Below are positions 22,758 to 31,322 of a stretch of DNA of 42,038 nt, piece by piece (positions within the stretch are counted from its first letter, which is position 1; each line of letters begins with the position of its first letter). Origin of the DNA: an uncultured Lachnoclostridium sp. (lineage in GTDB: Bacteria > Bacillota > Clostridia > Lachnospirales > Lachnospiraceae). The notes beneath the pieces are model-generated. The model ran no database searches. It was given only the letters and a program-made list of their open reading frames with translations, and had not been told where the DNA came from. The DNA is taken from positions 1 through 42,038 of the forward strand of contig CALWDO010000023.1 of NCBI GenBank assembly GCA_944376715.1, in the 5' to 3' direction. The translations under genes were made by a program, and so were the position numbers.

Positions 22758-24122
22758 TCAGGCCTCCACGCCGAGAGGCAGACGCACCGTAAAACAGCTG
22801 CCTTTTTCCGGTTCGCTTTTCACCGATACGCTCCCTCCATGGGCTTCCACGATCCACTTCACCAGCGCCAGTCCCAGCCCGGAATTGCCTTCTTTGGAAC
22901 CGCGAGCTTCATCCACCCGGTAGAACCGGTTCCAGATCTTATCCAGATGCTCAGGGGCGATGCCGATACCGTCATCCTCCACCCGGCACACCGCCTCCCG
23001 GCCTTCTCTCTCAGCGGTCAGGCAGATATGTCCTTCCTCTTTTCCATACTGCACTGCATTTTCCAGCAGATTAACCAGTACCTGATCCAGACTTCCCTCA
23101 TCCCCCAATACGGTCAGATCCGGACTGATATGGCATTGTATGCGGATTTTCCGGCCCGCAGCTTTTTCCTGTACTTTTTCCACAGCCGCCGCTGCCGCAA
23201 GTCCCAGATCCACAGGCTCCTTCCGCAGGACCTGTTTCCCGCTGTCCGCCCTGGCCAGAGTCAGCAGACGGGACACCAGAGACGACATCTGTTCCGACTG
23301 CTTCAGGATCACTTCCAGTCCTTCTTTTCGTTCCTCCTCTGTGGCGTCATTCATCAGCGCGTACTCCGCCTGGGAGCGTATGACGGCGATGGGGGTCCTC
23401 AGTTCATGGGATGCATCCGATGTAAACTGCCGTTCTTTCGCAAAAGATTCCTCCAGGCGGGCAAACATGTGGTTGAACGTATCTGTCAGCTGACGCATCT
23501 CCCCTCTGGCCCGTTCTTCCGGTATCCTCCGGCTTAAGTCCGTGCCATTGCTGATCTCATCTGCAGTCCTGCAGATCTCGTCCACCGGCAGCAGCGCTCT
23601 CCGGGTGATAGAATATCCCACCAGCAGCGCCACCGCAATCAGCAGCGGGCAGGCGATCAGCAGCAGCCGGACTATCAGATGTTCCACCGTAGTCAATGTC
23701 TCAGCCGTGTTGATTCCTCTGGCCCAGAGTGTCTGTCCGTTTCCATAGGGAATCATAATATCATAAGTAGTCCAGGTATCATCCTGCCCGGTAAACTCCT
23801 GAATCCCATAGGCTTTCAGCGGCGTATTTGTCGGAAAATCTTCCGGAACGCTTCCATATAATAACCTTCCATTACTGTCGTAAACACTGAAGACCACGCT
23901 TCCCTCATAGAACCGGATATCCTCATCCAATTCATAGGAATCGCCGTTCAGATGGATCTCGTCTACAAAATCCCAGACCATATCCTCCAGCCGGGATACA
24001 GACTCCGAGCGGAGCATCTGTTCTGAATTGTACAGCAGAAATCCCAGTACCAGAAAGACCAGTACCACCAGCATTCCCGCATACCACAAGGTCACTTTCC
24101 ATTTCAGCGGCATTCGTTTCAT
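22758..24122 (-). CDS. sensor histidine kinase (HAMP, HisKA, HATPase)
   Basis: A 454-residue membrane sensor. TM1 is at about residues 11-30, an extracytoplasmic domain of about 115 residues follows, TM2 is at about 148-172, then a HAMP linker. The phospho-acceptor His239 lies in FTSDASHELRTPIAVIRSQ. The ATPase domain has the N box LVNLLENAVQYG, G1 VEDDGIGIAPEH and G2 GNSGLGLALVKWIVEAHGG. The ATG at 24122 is 2 nt past the response regulator stop. It would phosphorylate the neighbouring regulator. The signal is unknown; the gene order behind a glycogen debranching enzyme hints at carbohydrate or envelope status. Confidence 0.95.
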   Translation of the reverse strand: MKRMPLKWKVTLWYAGMLVVLVFLVLGFLLYNSEQMLRSESVSRLEDMVWDFVDEIHLNGDSYELDEDIRFYEGSVVFSVYDSNGRLLYGSVPEDFPTNTPLKAYGIQEFTGQDDTWTTYDIMIPYGNGQTLWARGINTAETLTTVEHLIVRLLLIACPLLIAVALLVGYSITRRALLPVDEICRTADEISNGTDLSRRIPEERARGEMRQLTDTFNHMFARLEESFAKERQFTSDASHELRTPIAVIRSQAEYALMNDATEEERKEGLEVILKQSEQMSSLVSRLLTLARADSGKQVLRKEPVDLGLAAAAAVEKVQEKAAGRKIRIQCHISPDLTVLGDEGSLDQVLVNLLENAVQYGKEEGHICLTAEREGREAVCRVEDDGIGIAPEHLDKIWNRFYRVDEARGSKEGNSGLGLALVKWIVEAHGGSVSVKSEPEKGSCFTVRLPLGVEA

Positions 24123-24124
24123 AT

Positions 24125-24793
24125 CTATTCCCTCATCACGTATCCGGCGCCTCTTACCGTATGAATCAGTTTTTTCTCATATCCTTCGTCCAGTTTCCGG
24201 CGCAGATACCGGATGTAGACATCCACCATGTTGGAACCTCCCTCATAGTCAAAATCCCATACATGCTGTTCGATCTGTTCCCTGGACAGCACCTGTCCCT
24301 GATGGCGCATCAGGTATTCCAGCACTGCGAATTCTTTAGCGGACAGATCGATCGTTTTGCCGCCTCGGGTCACCACGTGCTTTCCCGCATCCACAGCCAA
24401 ATCCGCCAGCGTCATCTCGTCCGACGCGCTGTCTGACTGTCTCCGGATCATCACGCGGATTCTGGCCAGCAGTTCTTCAAACGCAAATGGTTTGACCAGA
24501 TAATCATCCGCGCCGCCATCCAGCCCCTTCACCCGGTCTTCTATGCCGTCCTTTGCCGTCAGAAACAGCACCGGAGTCTGATCGCCCCTGGCGCGCATCT
24601 TTTTCAGAACCTCCATGCCGGACATTTTCGGCATCATGATATCCAGGATCACCGTATCGTACGGAGAAGCATCCATATAATCCAGAGCTTCCTGCCCGTC
24701 GCCGCAGGCGTCCACGCTGTACCCTTCCTTTATCAGCCTCTTGCGGATCACCGTCCGCAGGTTTTCTTCGTCCTCCACTACCAGCAGTCTCAT
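24125..24793 (-). CDS. OmpR/PhoB-family response regulator
   Basis: A 222-residue DNA-binding regulator. The receiver domain runs from MRLLVVEDEENL, with Asp51 in VILDIMMPKMSG as phosphorylation site, Thr in VLFLTAKDG and Lys in DYLVKPFAFEELLARI. The C-terminal winged helix ends IHTVRGAGYVMRE. The open frame extends to 24898 but the ATG at 24793 is chosen because AGGAGGGAATAT precedes it and it begins the receiver fold. Its ATG overlaps the TGA of the debranching enzyme as ATGA, and the sensor kinase follows 2 nt after its stop, making a three-gene operon. Confidence 0.96.
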   Translation of the reverse strand: MRLLVVEDEENLRTVIRKRLIKEGYSVDACGDGQEALDYMDASPYDTVILDIMMPKMSGMEVLKKMRARGDQTPVLFLTAKDGIEDRVKGLDGGADDYLVKPFAFEELLARIRVMIRRQSDSASDEMTLADLAVDAGKHVVTRGGKTIDLSAKEFAVLEYLMRHQGQVLSREQIEQHVWDFDYEGGSNMVDVYIRYLRRKLDEGYEKKLIHTVRGAGYVMRE

Positions 24794-26883
24794 ATATTCC
24801 CTCCTGTCAGCACCAACACAGAGCGGGGCGCGATCCGCATCCTGCTTTCCAATACCCTGACCTCTTCTTCCTCCGGAACGCCTTCTTTCAGATACCATCC
24901 GGATGTGTCAGCCTCCACGCGCCAGCCCATCCCGTACGGAAGTACCGGTACCGGAAACTCCTGTTCCTCCCAGTACACATTGACCGCCAACAACACCAGG
25001 TCATCCCCGCTGTTCTCCCGGTTGCGTCCGGCATAAATTACCTGAAGCACGTTTGTGGATGCATCCGGGCCTTCCAAGCGCATCTCGGGCCATCCCAGGG
25101 AGCAGGTGCCGGAAAACCTCCTGATCACATCGTGCTCTTTCCGCAGGCGGATCACATGTTTTGTGTATTCAAAATGCTCCCGGTTCTTCTCCAGCATGTT
25201 CCAGTCCAGCCAGGAGATTTCATTGTCCTGACAGTATGCGTTATTGTTTCCATACTGTGTATTCAGGAATTCGTCTCCCGCCAGAAACATGGGCGTTCCC
25301 CGGCTCATCATCAGCACGGTCACCGCATTTTTCGCCAGCTTCCGGCGCAGAGAAAGAACTTCTTCGTTGTCAGTCTCTCCTTCGGCTCCGCAGTTCCAGC
25401 TCCGGTTGTCATTACTGCCGTCCGCATTGTTCCATCCGTTGGTCTCGTTGTGTTTCTCCTTGTAGGAATACATATCCCACAATGTAAAGCCGTCGTGGCA
25501 GTTCAGGAAATTTACGGAAGCGTTATGGCCCCGCCGTTTTGGATCATAAATATCCTGAGAACCCATGATCCTCTGTCCCGCGGTCCATGCCATACCGTAA
25601 TCTCCCTTCAGGAAATTGCGCATGTCGTCCCGGTATCTCCCGTTCCACTCCGCCCAACGGTTCCATGCCGGAAATGTTCCTACCTGATACAGGCCGCCCG
25701 CGTCCCACGCTTCCGCAATCAGCTTCACATCTCCCAGAATCGGATCAAACGCCAGACTTTTCAGAAGCGGCGGCTGGCTCATGGGCGTCCCGTCTTCATT
25801 TCTTCCCAGGATACTCGCCAGGTCAAAACGGAATCCGTCAATATGATATTCCGTCGCCCAATAGCGCAGACAGTCCAGGATCATCCGCTGCACGATAGGA
25901 TGATTGCAGTTAAGCGTATTTCCGCAGCCGCTGAAATTATAATAATAGCCGTCCGGCGTCAGCATGTAATAAATATTATTGTCAAATCCTTTAAAGGAGA
26001 AACAGGGTCCCAGCTCGTTGCCCTCCGCCGTATGATTGAACACCACGTCCAGGATACATTCAATCCCATTTTCATTCAGCGCTTTCACCAGTTCTTTCAG
26101 CTCTGTTCCTTCCCGGTTGTATTCGGCATGCCCCGCATAGCTGGTATTGGGAGCAAAAAAACTGACCGTATTGTATCCCCAGTAATCCACCACCTGACGC
26201 CCGTCTACAATCCGGCTGTCCTTCATCTCGTCAAACTCGAAGATCGGCATCAGCTCCACCGCATTGACGCCCAGCTCTTTCAGATAAGGAATCTTCTCTT
26301 TCAGGCCCGCAAAGGTACCGGGGTATTCCACACCCGAAGAACCATGTTTTGTAAATCCCCGCACATGCAGTTCATAGATCACCAGATCCTCCATAGGGAT
26401 AAGCGGATTCCAGTCTTTGCCCCAGTCGAACACGCCGCGTACCACCCGCGCTTTATAGAAAGTGCCTTCCTTCCTGGCGCGGCCCCACACGCTCTGCCCG
26501 GTCACCGCCTTGGCATAGATATCCAACAGTACGTTCTTTTTGTCGAACAGAAGCCCTTTCTTCGGATCATAGGGGCCGTCCAGACGGTAAGCGTACTCAA
26601 ATTCTTCAATATCCAGCCCAAATACGATCATCGAATAGACTTTTCCCACCCGGTAGTGCTCCGGAAACGGGATCACCGCGTAAGGCTCATCCTCCATTCG
26701 ATGAAACAGCAGCAGTTCGCAGGAAATGGCGCCAAACGAGTGCACGGTAAAATTCACGCCGCCCGGCAGAGCCGTGGCTCCGTTCAGTTCATACATGCCG
26801 GGACGCACCTGAAACCCGGCGACCTCGTCCATGGGTTCCATATGGATATATCCCATAGGCGTGAAGAATTTCTCATGTCTCAT
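24790..26883 (-). CDS. glgX: glycogen debranching enzyme, GlgX/isoamylase type
   Basis: A 697-residue GH13 alpha-1,6-glucosidase acting on branched glucans in the cytosol. The N-terminal CBM48-like part (VNFTVHSFGAISCELLLFHR) is followed by the (beta/alpha)8 barrel. Catalytic motifs are visible: GFRFDLASILGR with the nucleophile Asp, VKLIAEAWDAGG with the acid/base Glu, and VNFLNCHDGFTLWDM with the third Asp; DVVFNHTAEGNELGP is the conserved region I. It begins at ATG 26883 after CAGGAGGCCGT. The stop overlaps the response regulator start (ATGA). No other glycogen genes are in the window. Divergent from the plus-strand lipoprotein gene across ~100 AT-rich bases. Confidence 0.95.
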   Translation of the reverse strand: MRHEKFFTPMGYIHMEPMDEVAGFQVRPGMYELNGATALPGGVNFTVHSFGAISCELLLFHRMEDEPYAVIPFPEHYRVGKVYSMIVFGLDIEEFEYAYRLDGPYDPKKGLLFDKKNVLLDIYAKAVTGQSVWGRARKEGTFYKARVVRGVFDWGKDWNPLIPMEDLVIYELHVRGFTKHGSSGVEYPGTFAGLKEKIPYLKELGVNAVELMPIFEFDEMKDSRIVDGRQVVDYWGYNTVSFFAPNTSYAGHAEYNREGTELKELVKALNENGIECILDVVFNHTAEGNELGPCFSFKGFDNNIYYMLTPDGYYYNFSGCGNTLNCNHPIVQRMILDCLRYWATEYHIDGFRFDLASILGRNEDGTPMSQPPLLKSLAFDPILGDVKLIAEAWDAGGLYQVGTFPAWNRWAEWNGRYRDDMRNFLKGDYGMAWTAGQRIMGSQDIYDPKRRGHNASVNFLNCHDGFTLWDMYSYKEKHNETNGWNNADGSNDNRSWNCGAEGETDNEEVLSLRRKLAKNAVTVLMMSRGTPMFLAGDEFLNTQYGNNNAYCQDNEISWLDWNMLEKNREHFEYTKHVIRLRKEHDVIRRFSGTCSLGWPEMRLEGPDASTNVLQVIYAGRNRENSGDDLVLLAVNVYWEEQEFPVPVLPYGMGWRVEADTSGWYLKEGVPEEEEVRVLESRMRIAPRSVLVLTGGNI

Positions 26884-26944
26884 ACGGCCTCCTGAAAAAT
26901 ATTTATTTTCTTTTTTATTTTAATCTGCCTTTAATTTTTCTCTT

Positions 26945-26959
26945 TTAGTATATAACTAA
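26945..26959. promoter_or_regulatory. palindrome at a possible divergent promoter
   Basis: TTAGTATATAACTAA is a near-perfect 15-nt palindrome midway between glgX (minus) and the lipoprotein gene (plus). It supplies a -10-like TATACT on the minus strand and TATAAC on the plus strand. No convincing -35 boxes were found for either direction, so the promoter call is tentative; the palindrome might also bind a regulator affecting both genes. Confidence 0.4.
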
Positions 26960-26986
26960 CAAAACAAGAAAGCGAGGAAAAAATAT

Positions 26987-27574
26987 ATGAAAAAAAGAAC
27001 TTTATTAGCAGTTGGAGCCATCGCCGTTTTATTACTCACCGGATGCCAGTCTTCTTCATCCAATGCGGAGACGGAAGCTTTAAAGGAACAGGTCGCGCAG
27101 CTGGAACAGCAGATCGCAGACCTCCAGGCCGCAGACAGCGCCAATGACGCCGCAGCGGCAAATGATGCGGCAGCAGCAGACAACACGTCATCAACGGACA
27201 GCCAGACAGCAGACCCGGCAGCAAACGCCGCCGCGGATACCGGCGCCGCGGACACTTCCGCGAACAGCGGCGCCTCCGCTACCACTTATACATTAGAAGA
27301 ACTCACCACCATGGTCAACGACTATGTAACGAAAGCAGACGCCGCCGCTCCCAGCGGAACCAACGATATGGAGCAGTTCTTCTCCCTGAAACAGGAAGCG
27401 AATCAGATTGACAATGAACTTGAAAGACATGAAGACGAACTGGAAAGACAGTATCGAAACGGCTCCCTCACCAGGGATGAATTCCGTACCAATGAAAGGG
27501 AACTGGATCATCTGGAAGACCTGCTGGACGCAGCGGAAGACCAGATAGAATATGTATTCGGAATCGACGACTAA
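26987..27574 (+). CDS. small Ala/Asp-rich lipoprotein of unknown function
   Basis: A 195-residue predicted lipoprotein, the only supported plus-strand gene. The signal peptide MKKRTLLAVGAIAVLLLTGC ends in lipobox LLTGC with Cys20. Residues 30-47 form a short coiled coil (TEALKEQVAQLEQQIADLQ). Residues 49-100 are low-complexity Ala, Asp, Asn, Thr, Ser. The C-terminal half is charged and helical, with ELERHEDELERQY and LDHLEDLLDAAEDQIEY repeating a heptad-like pattern. The ATG follows GAGGAAAAAATAT. No known domain is recognised. It is bracketed by divergent glgX upstream and a strong terminator downstream. The coiled-coil plus flexible linker suggests an outer-face structural or stalk protein; this is only an inference. 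Confidence 0.85.
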   Translation: MKKRTLLAVGAIAVLLLTGCQSSSSNAETEALKEQVAQLEQQIADLQAADSANDAAAANDAAAADNTSSTDSQTADPAANAAADTGAADTSANSGASATTYTLEELTTMVNDYVTKADAAAPSGTNDMEQFFSLKQEANQIDNELERHEDELERQYRNGSLTRDEFRTNERELDHLEDLLDAAEDQIEYVFGIDD

Positions 27575-27592
27575 TCAGTCAGAAATCACATA

Positions 27593-27618
27593 CCGCCCGG
27601 CAGATCACTGCCGGGCGG
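27593..27618 (+). terminator. terminator of the lipoprotein gene
   Basis: CCGCCCGGCAG and CTGCCGGGCGG pair perfectly over 11 bp around the loop ATCA, followed on the plus strand by AAATATTTTAT. It lies 19 nt after the stop codon. Confidence 0.9.
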
Positions 27619-27627
27619 AAATATTTT

Positions 27628-27850
27628 ATGATGCCAGGGTCAAAAGGTCTGAACCCACATGAGCTTGCTCATAAGTGGATGAAGGGCCTTGGGACCCGCT
27701 CCGATATGAGCATAAAAGTGGGATGGACATCCCACGATATGCGAATATTGGGGAGGATTGTGGGGCGCTGAACGTCCGGTGGACGTTCGCTTAGCGCCGA
27801 CCGGAGCGACAGCGGAGACCGCGAAGTACGGAACAATCCGCAGGCATCAT
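27628..27850. repeat. nested inverted-repeat element (candidate structured RNA or non-autonomous repeat)
   Basis: The 305-bp gap between two convergent genes (27575-27879) holds the lipoprotein terminator and this element. A closing pair ATGATGCC/GGCATCAT (27628-27635, 27843-27850) encloses: CCAC-ATGAGC/GCTCAT-GTGG (27655-27678); GTGGGAT/ATCCCAC (27718-27735); and an outer pair GGATTGT/ACAATCC (27755-27761, 27833-27839) that encloses a 6+8-bp hairpin, GGCGCT-GAACGTCC/GGACGTTC-AGCGCC (27764-27798). A short stem GGGGC/GCCCC (27856-27870) follows outside. All pairs are compatible with one multibranch fold on either strand. No protein is supported. Orientation is unknown. Whether it is multicopy cannot be seen from one window. 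Confidence 0.65.
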
Positions 27851-27879
27851 GGCTGGGGGCTTTTGGCCCCAACATCATT

Positions 27880-30492
27880 CTATTTAACACGGATCAATTT
27901 ATAGATCTGCAGCAATAACGTAGGAATAAATGCCAGTACAAAGATGCTCAGCGCTTCGCTGCCCGTAAGCGGTGATACCGTAAACAGCCCCTGCAGACCG
28001 GGAACAAACAGCACCAGACACAACAGCGCCAGTCCCAGAACAAAAGCGCCGATGCTCCATTTGTTGCTTCCCAGACCGATCTTCAATATGGAACGGTCGC
28101 TGCGGCAGTTAAACCCATGGAACAGCCTGGCCAGTGTCAGCACTGCGAAGGCCATGGTACAGGCCACCGCGCTGCCGCGTCTCATGCCGATATAGAATCC
28201 GCCCATAACCGCCACCGCGATCATGGCTCCCTGAACCAGAAGCTGCGTCATAAACGATTTAGTCAGGATTCCTTCCTTCGGATCTCTGGGTTTTTCCTTC
28301 AAAAGCGTCTTATCTGAAGGTTCCATACCGATCGCCAGAGCCGGAAGCGAATCCGTCAACAGGTTAATGAACAGAAGCTGTACCGGTGTAAAAGGGGACG
28401 GAAGAGCCGTAATCGAACAATACAGCACCGCCAGGATCGCCGCCATATTTCCGGACAACAGAAAACGGATCGCGTTCTTGATGTTGCGGTACACATTTCG
28501 TCCATTCAGTACCGCCTTAATGATAGTGGCGAAATTGTCGTCCGTCAGGATCATAGCCGCCGCGTCTTTGGAAACCTCAGTTCCTGTAATCCCCATAGCC
28601 ACGCCGATATCCGCCTTCTTCAGCGCCGGCGCGTCGTTGACACCATCGCCGGTCATAGCCACAATCCGGCCCTTTCTCTGCCATGCGTCCACGATCCGGA
28701 TCTTATTCTCCGGGGATACACGGGCATAGACAGACACCTTTTCCAGCACCTGATCCATCTGATCGTCGCTCAGCGCATCCAGCTCCGTACCCGTCAGAGC
28801 CATATCGCCTTCTTCGTAGATACCGATCTGGGCAGCGATGGCGGAGGCTGTCACCTTGTGGTCGCCAGTGATCATGATCGGGCGGATGCCGGCGCTTTTG
28901 GCGTCATGTACTGCTTCTTTCGACTCTTCTCTGGGCGGATCCATCATAGAGATCAGGCCCAGGAATGTATAATCTCTCTCATTCTCCAGAGAAAGCACAT
29001 CGTCCTCTCCCACTTCTTTATAGGCAAATGCCAGGACACGCAGTCCGTTTCTGGAAAACTGCTCGTTCTGCTCCAGAATCTTTTTCCGGTCGTCTTCGGT
29101 AAAGGCTCTCACCCCGTCCGCTTCCGCAATCTGCGTCACCCTGCCCAGAAGCACGTCTACCGCGCCTTTGGTAAGCACAGTCGGAATCCCATGCAGGCGG
29201 TACTTGGCGCTCATCAGCTTCCGGTCCGAATCAAACGGAATCTCTTCCATCCTGGGCATCATACTGCGGATCGTCTCCTCAGAAATGCCCGCCCTGGAAA
29301 GTCCTGCCTTCGCAGCCATCTCCAGCAGGCAATATTCCGTAGGGTCTCCCACGCCGCTTCCGTCTTCCTGAAGATAAGAGTCATTAGCCAGAATCGCCGC
29401 ATACAAGAGATATCTGTGAAGCTGCGTACGGATATCCACCTGTTCCGGACGGATCACCTGTCCGTCGATATAGATCTCCTGCACAGTCATACGGTTCTGC
29501 GTCAGAGTACCGGTTTTGTCGGAACAGATCACAGACACGCATCCCAGGCTTTCCACGGCCTTCAACTCTTTGACGATAGCATTTTCCTTAACCATCCGCT
29601 GAGTCCCCATGGCCTGGACAATCGTCACAATAGAACTGAGCGCTTCCGGAATCGCGGCCACTGCCAGCGCAACCGCGAACATCAGGGAATCCAGGATCGG
29701 CATATCCCGGTACACGCCCAGGAAAAATACCACAATACAGATGGCAATAATGATAATTGCCAGTTTCTTGCTGAAATTATCCAGGCTCACCTGCAGCGGC
29801 GTCTTCTTCGCCTGGGTATCGTTCATCAGGTTGGCGATCGTGCCGATCTCAGTATTCATACCGGTACCCGTCACCAGCACATCCGCGCGCCCGTACGTCA
29901 CCAGACTTCCGGAGAAAACCATATTGGTGCGGTCCGCCAGCGGCTGCTCCCCTTCCAGTACCTGGTCTGTCTTATCTACATTGGTAGACTCTCCAGTAAG
30001 TGAGCTTTCGTTGACCTGCAGAGAATAATTCTTCAGGATCCGGCCGTCCGCCACGATCATGTCTCCTGCTTCCAGGCAGAGGATATCGCCCGGTACAACC
30101 AGTTCAGATTCAATCTCCATCTTATGTCCGTCCCTGAGAACTTTTGCGTGAGGAGAGGACAATGCTTTCAGTGAATCCAGAGATTTCTCCGCTTTTACAT
30201 ACTGGACCGTACCCAAAACCGCATTGAGCACAATTACTACAAAAATAACAATCGTACTTTCTATATTTCCTGAGATCATGGAAATAACCGCCGCCACAAT
30301 CAGGATCAGTACCAGCAGATCGGCAAACTGTTCCAGAAATACCTGGAGCGTGCTCTTCTTCTTCGCCTCTTTCAGCGCGTTTCTCCCGACTTCGTCCAGC
30401 TTTTTCTTTGCCTGTTCTGAAGTCAGGCCGTTCCCATCTGTCTGGAACTGGCTGAACAGTTCCTCTTTAGACATCTGATAAAATGGTTTCAT
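27880..30492 (-). CDS. P-type ATPase, calcium-translocating type
   Basis: An 870-residue P2-type cation pump with about ten membrane segments. The actuator TGES is at 166-169, the phosphorylated Asp325 is in CSDKTGTLTQN, and the hinge is VAMTGDGVNDAPALKKADIG. The N-terminus MSKEELFSQFQTDGNGLTSEQA is the cation-ATPase N-domain. Calcium-type site residues appear as AIPEALSSIV in M4 (281-290) and NLLTDSLPALAIGMEPSD in M6; bacterial Ca2+ pumps such as Listeria LMCA1 have similar segments. Expected to export Ca2+ (possibly Mn2+). The ATG at 30492 follows AAAGGAATATGCGGC. It lies 43 nt after the methyltransferase with no terminator between, so they are probably cotranscribed. Confidence 0.93.
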   Translation of the reverse strand: MKPFYQMSKEELFSQFQTDGNGLTSEQAKKKLDEVGRNALKEAKKKSTLQVFLEQFADLLVLILIVAAVISMISGNIESTIVIFVVIVLNAVLGTVQYVKAEKSLDSLKALSSPHAKVLRDGHKMEIESELVVPGDILCLEAGDMIVADGRILKNYSLQVNESSLTGESTNVDKTDQVLEGEQPLADRTNMVFSGSLVTYGRADVLVTGTGMNTEIGTIANLMNDTQAKKTPLQVSLDNFSKKLAIIIIAICIVVFFLGVYRDMPILDSLMFAVALAVAAIPEALSSIVTIVQAMGTQRMVKENAIVKELKAVESLGCVSVICSDKTGTLTQNRMTVQEIYIDGQVIRPEQVDIRTQLHRYLLYAAILANDSYLQEDGSGVGDPTEYCLLEMAAKAGLSRAGISEETIRSMMPRMEEIPFDSDRKLMSAKYRLHGIPTVLTKGAVDVLLGRVTQIAEADGVRAFTEDDRKKILEQNEQFSRNGLRVLAFAYKEVGEDDVLSLENERDYTFLGLISMMDPPREESKEAVHDAKSAGIRPIMITGDHKVTASAIAAQIGIYEEGDMALTGTELDALSDDQMDQVLEKVSVYARVSPENKIRIVDAWQRKGRIVAMTGDGVNDAPALKKADIGVAMGITGTEVSKDAAAMILTDDNFATIIKAVLNGRNVYRNIKNAIRFLLSGNMAAILAVLYCSITALPSPFTPVQLLFINLLTDSLPALAIGMEPSDKTLLKEKPRDPKEGILTKSFMTQLLVQGAMIAVAVMGGFYIGMRRGSAVACTMAFAVLTLARLFHGFNCRSDRSILKIGLGSNKWSIGAFVLGLALLCLVLFVPGLQGLFTVSPLTGSEALSIFVLAFIPTLLLQIYKLIRVK

Positions 30493-30535
30493 GCCGCATA
30501 TTCCTTTCTTTTGCCAATGTTCACAAAGATTTTTG

Positions 30536-31276
30536 TCATTTTTTCTTAACTACAAAAGTATGGTCTGCAAACTCGTGCTGATGGATTCTCAGGAAGCGAT
30601 CAAAGATCATGCCATTCTCCGAACAGGCATTATCCTTCAGAATCGTCAGCGTACATTCATATGGGAAACAGCTGTTATCCAGAATCACATTGGTAGACAG
30701 AGTATATGCAAACCGCAGAATCTCCACCGGATCATGATAAGCCGTACCGGGACGCTGAAACTGGCCTTTATCTGTGAAAAAGTTGAAAGACACACCTTTA
30801 CGGCACTGTTTAAACAGTTTTTCCACTGAAGAAAAGATCGTTTCATAATTATCCGGTTTCTCCGTATAAGGAATCGTAAAAGTCTGTGACGATACCGCAT
30901 AGTCAAACTCCAGGTCTGAAATATCATCCGTGGTGAAATTTCTCTTCAGATACTGAATCCGGTCCGAACCATAATGTTTTCTTCCCTCTTCCATGAACTC
31001 ATCCACCACGTCCAGACCGATATAAGAATAATCCTGAAAGCCCAGCTTCTGAAGATATCCGTTAATATCGCCGAATCCGCATCCGGCGTCGCACAACGTA
31101 AAAGTCGGCTCTGTCTGCGGCGACTGGAAAAATTCAAAATATTTCAGAAGCTCATAATACCGAATCACACGGCGGTCGCTGGGCATATCCATGCTCATCT
31201 CAGAATATCCGTATTTTTTGAAATTCTGACGGTAATGATCCGTTCTCTCCTCAAATCTTTTGTTTGTCTCTTCCAT
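30536..31276 (-). CDS. class I SAM-dependent methyltransferase
   Basis: A 246-residue cytosolic methyltransferase. Motif I is CDAGCGFGDINGYLQKLG, starting at residue 62, and Asp at SYIGLDVVDEFMEEG ends strand beta2 (ribose contact). DLEFDYAVSSQTFTIPY is the motif IV region. The C-terminal half contains VSFNFFTDKGQFQRPGTAYH, not tied to any family I recognise. The ATG at 31276 follows GAGGAAAAAGG. It lies 46 nt after the lysozyme remnant and upstream of the P-type ATPase. Substrate unknown; protein, small molecule or lipid are possible. Assignment to the fold is firm, not the reaction. Confidence 0.88.
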   Translation of the reverse strand: MEETNKRFEERTDHYRQNFKKYGYSEMSMDMPSDRRVIRYYELLKYFEFFQSPQTEPTFTLCDAGCGFGDINGYLQKLGFQDYSYIGLDVVDEFMEEGRKHYGSDRIQYLKRNFTTDDISDLEFDYAVSSQTFTIPYTEKPDNYETIFSSVEKLFKQCRKGVSFNFFTDKGQFQRPGTAYHDPVEILRFAYTLSTNVILDNSCFPYECTLTILKDNACSENGMIFDRFLRIHQHEFADHTFVVKKK

Positions 31277-31322
31277 CCTTTTTCCTCTTTCTTTTGTTAT
31301 AGTATCTCCGATTTGAATGAAA

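Noticed and set aside
25132-26895. 587-codon plus-strand open frame over glgX
   Set aside because: Same explanation: a shadow of glgX, rich in His, Arg and Ile with no recognisable fold.
27669-27890. 73-codon minus-strand open frame inside the nested-stem element
   Set aside because: It is Arg/Ser/Pro-rich, has no ribosome binding site and is produced by the palindromic element; such frames in repeats are easily mis-annotated as proteins.
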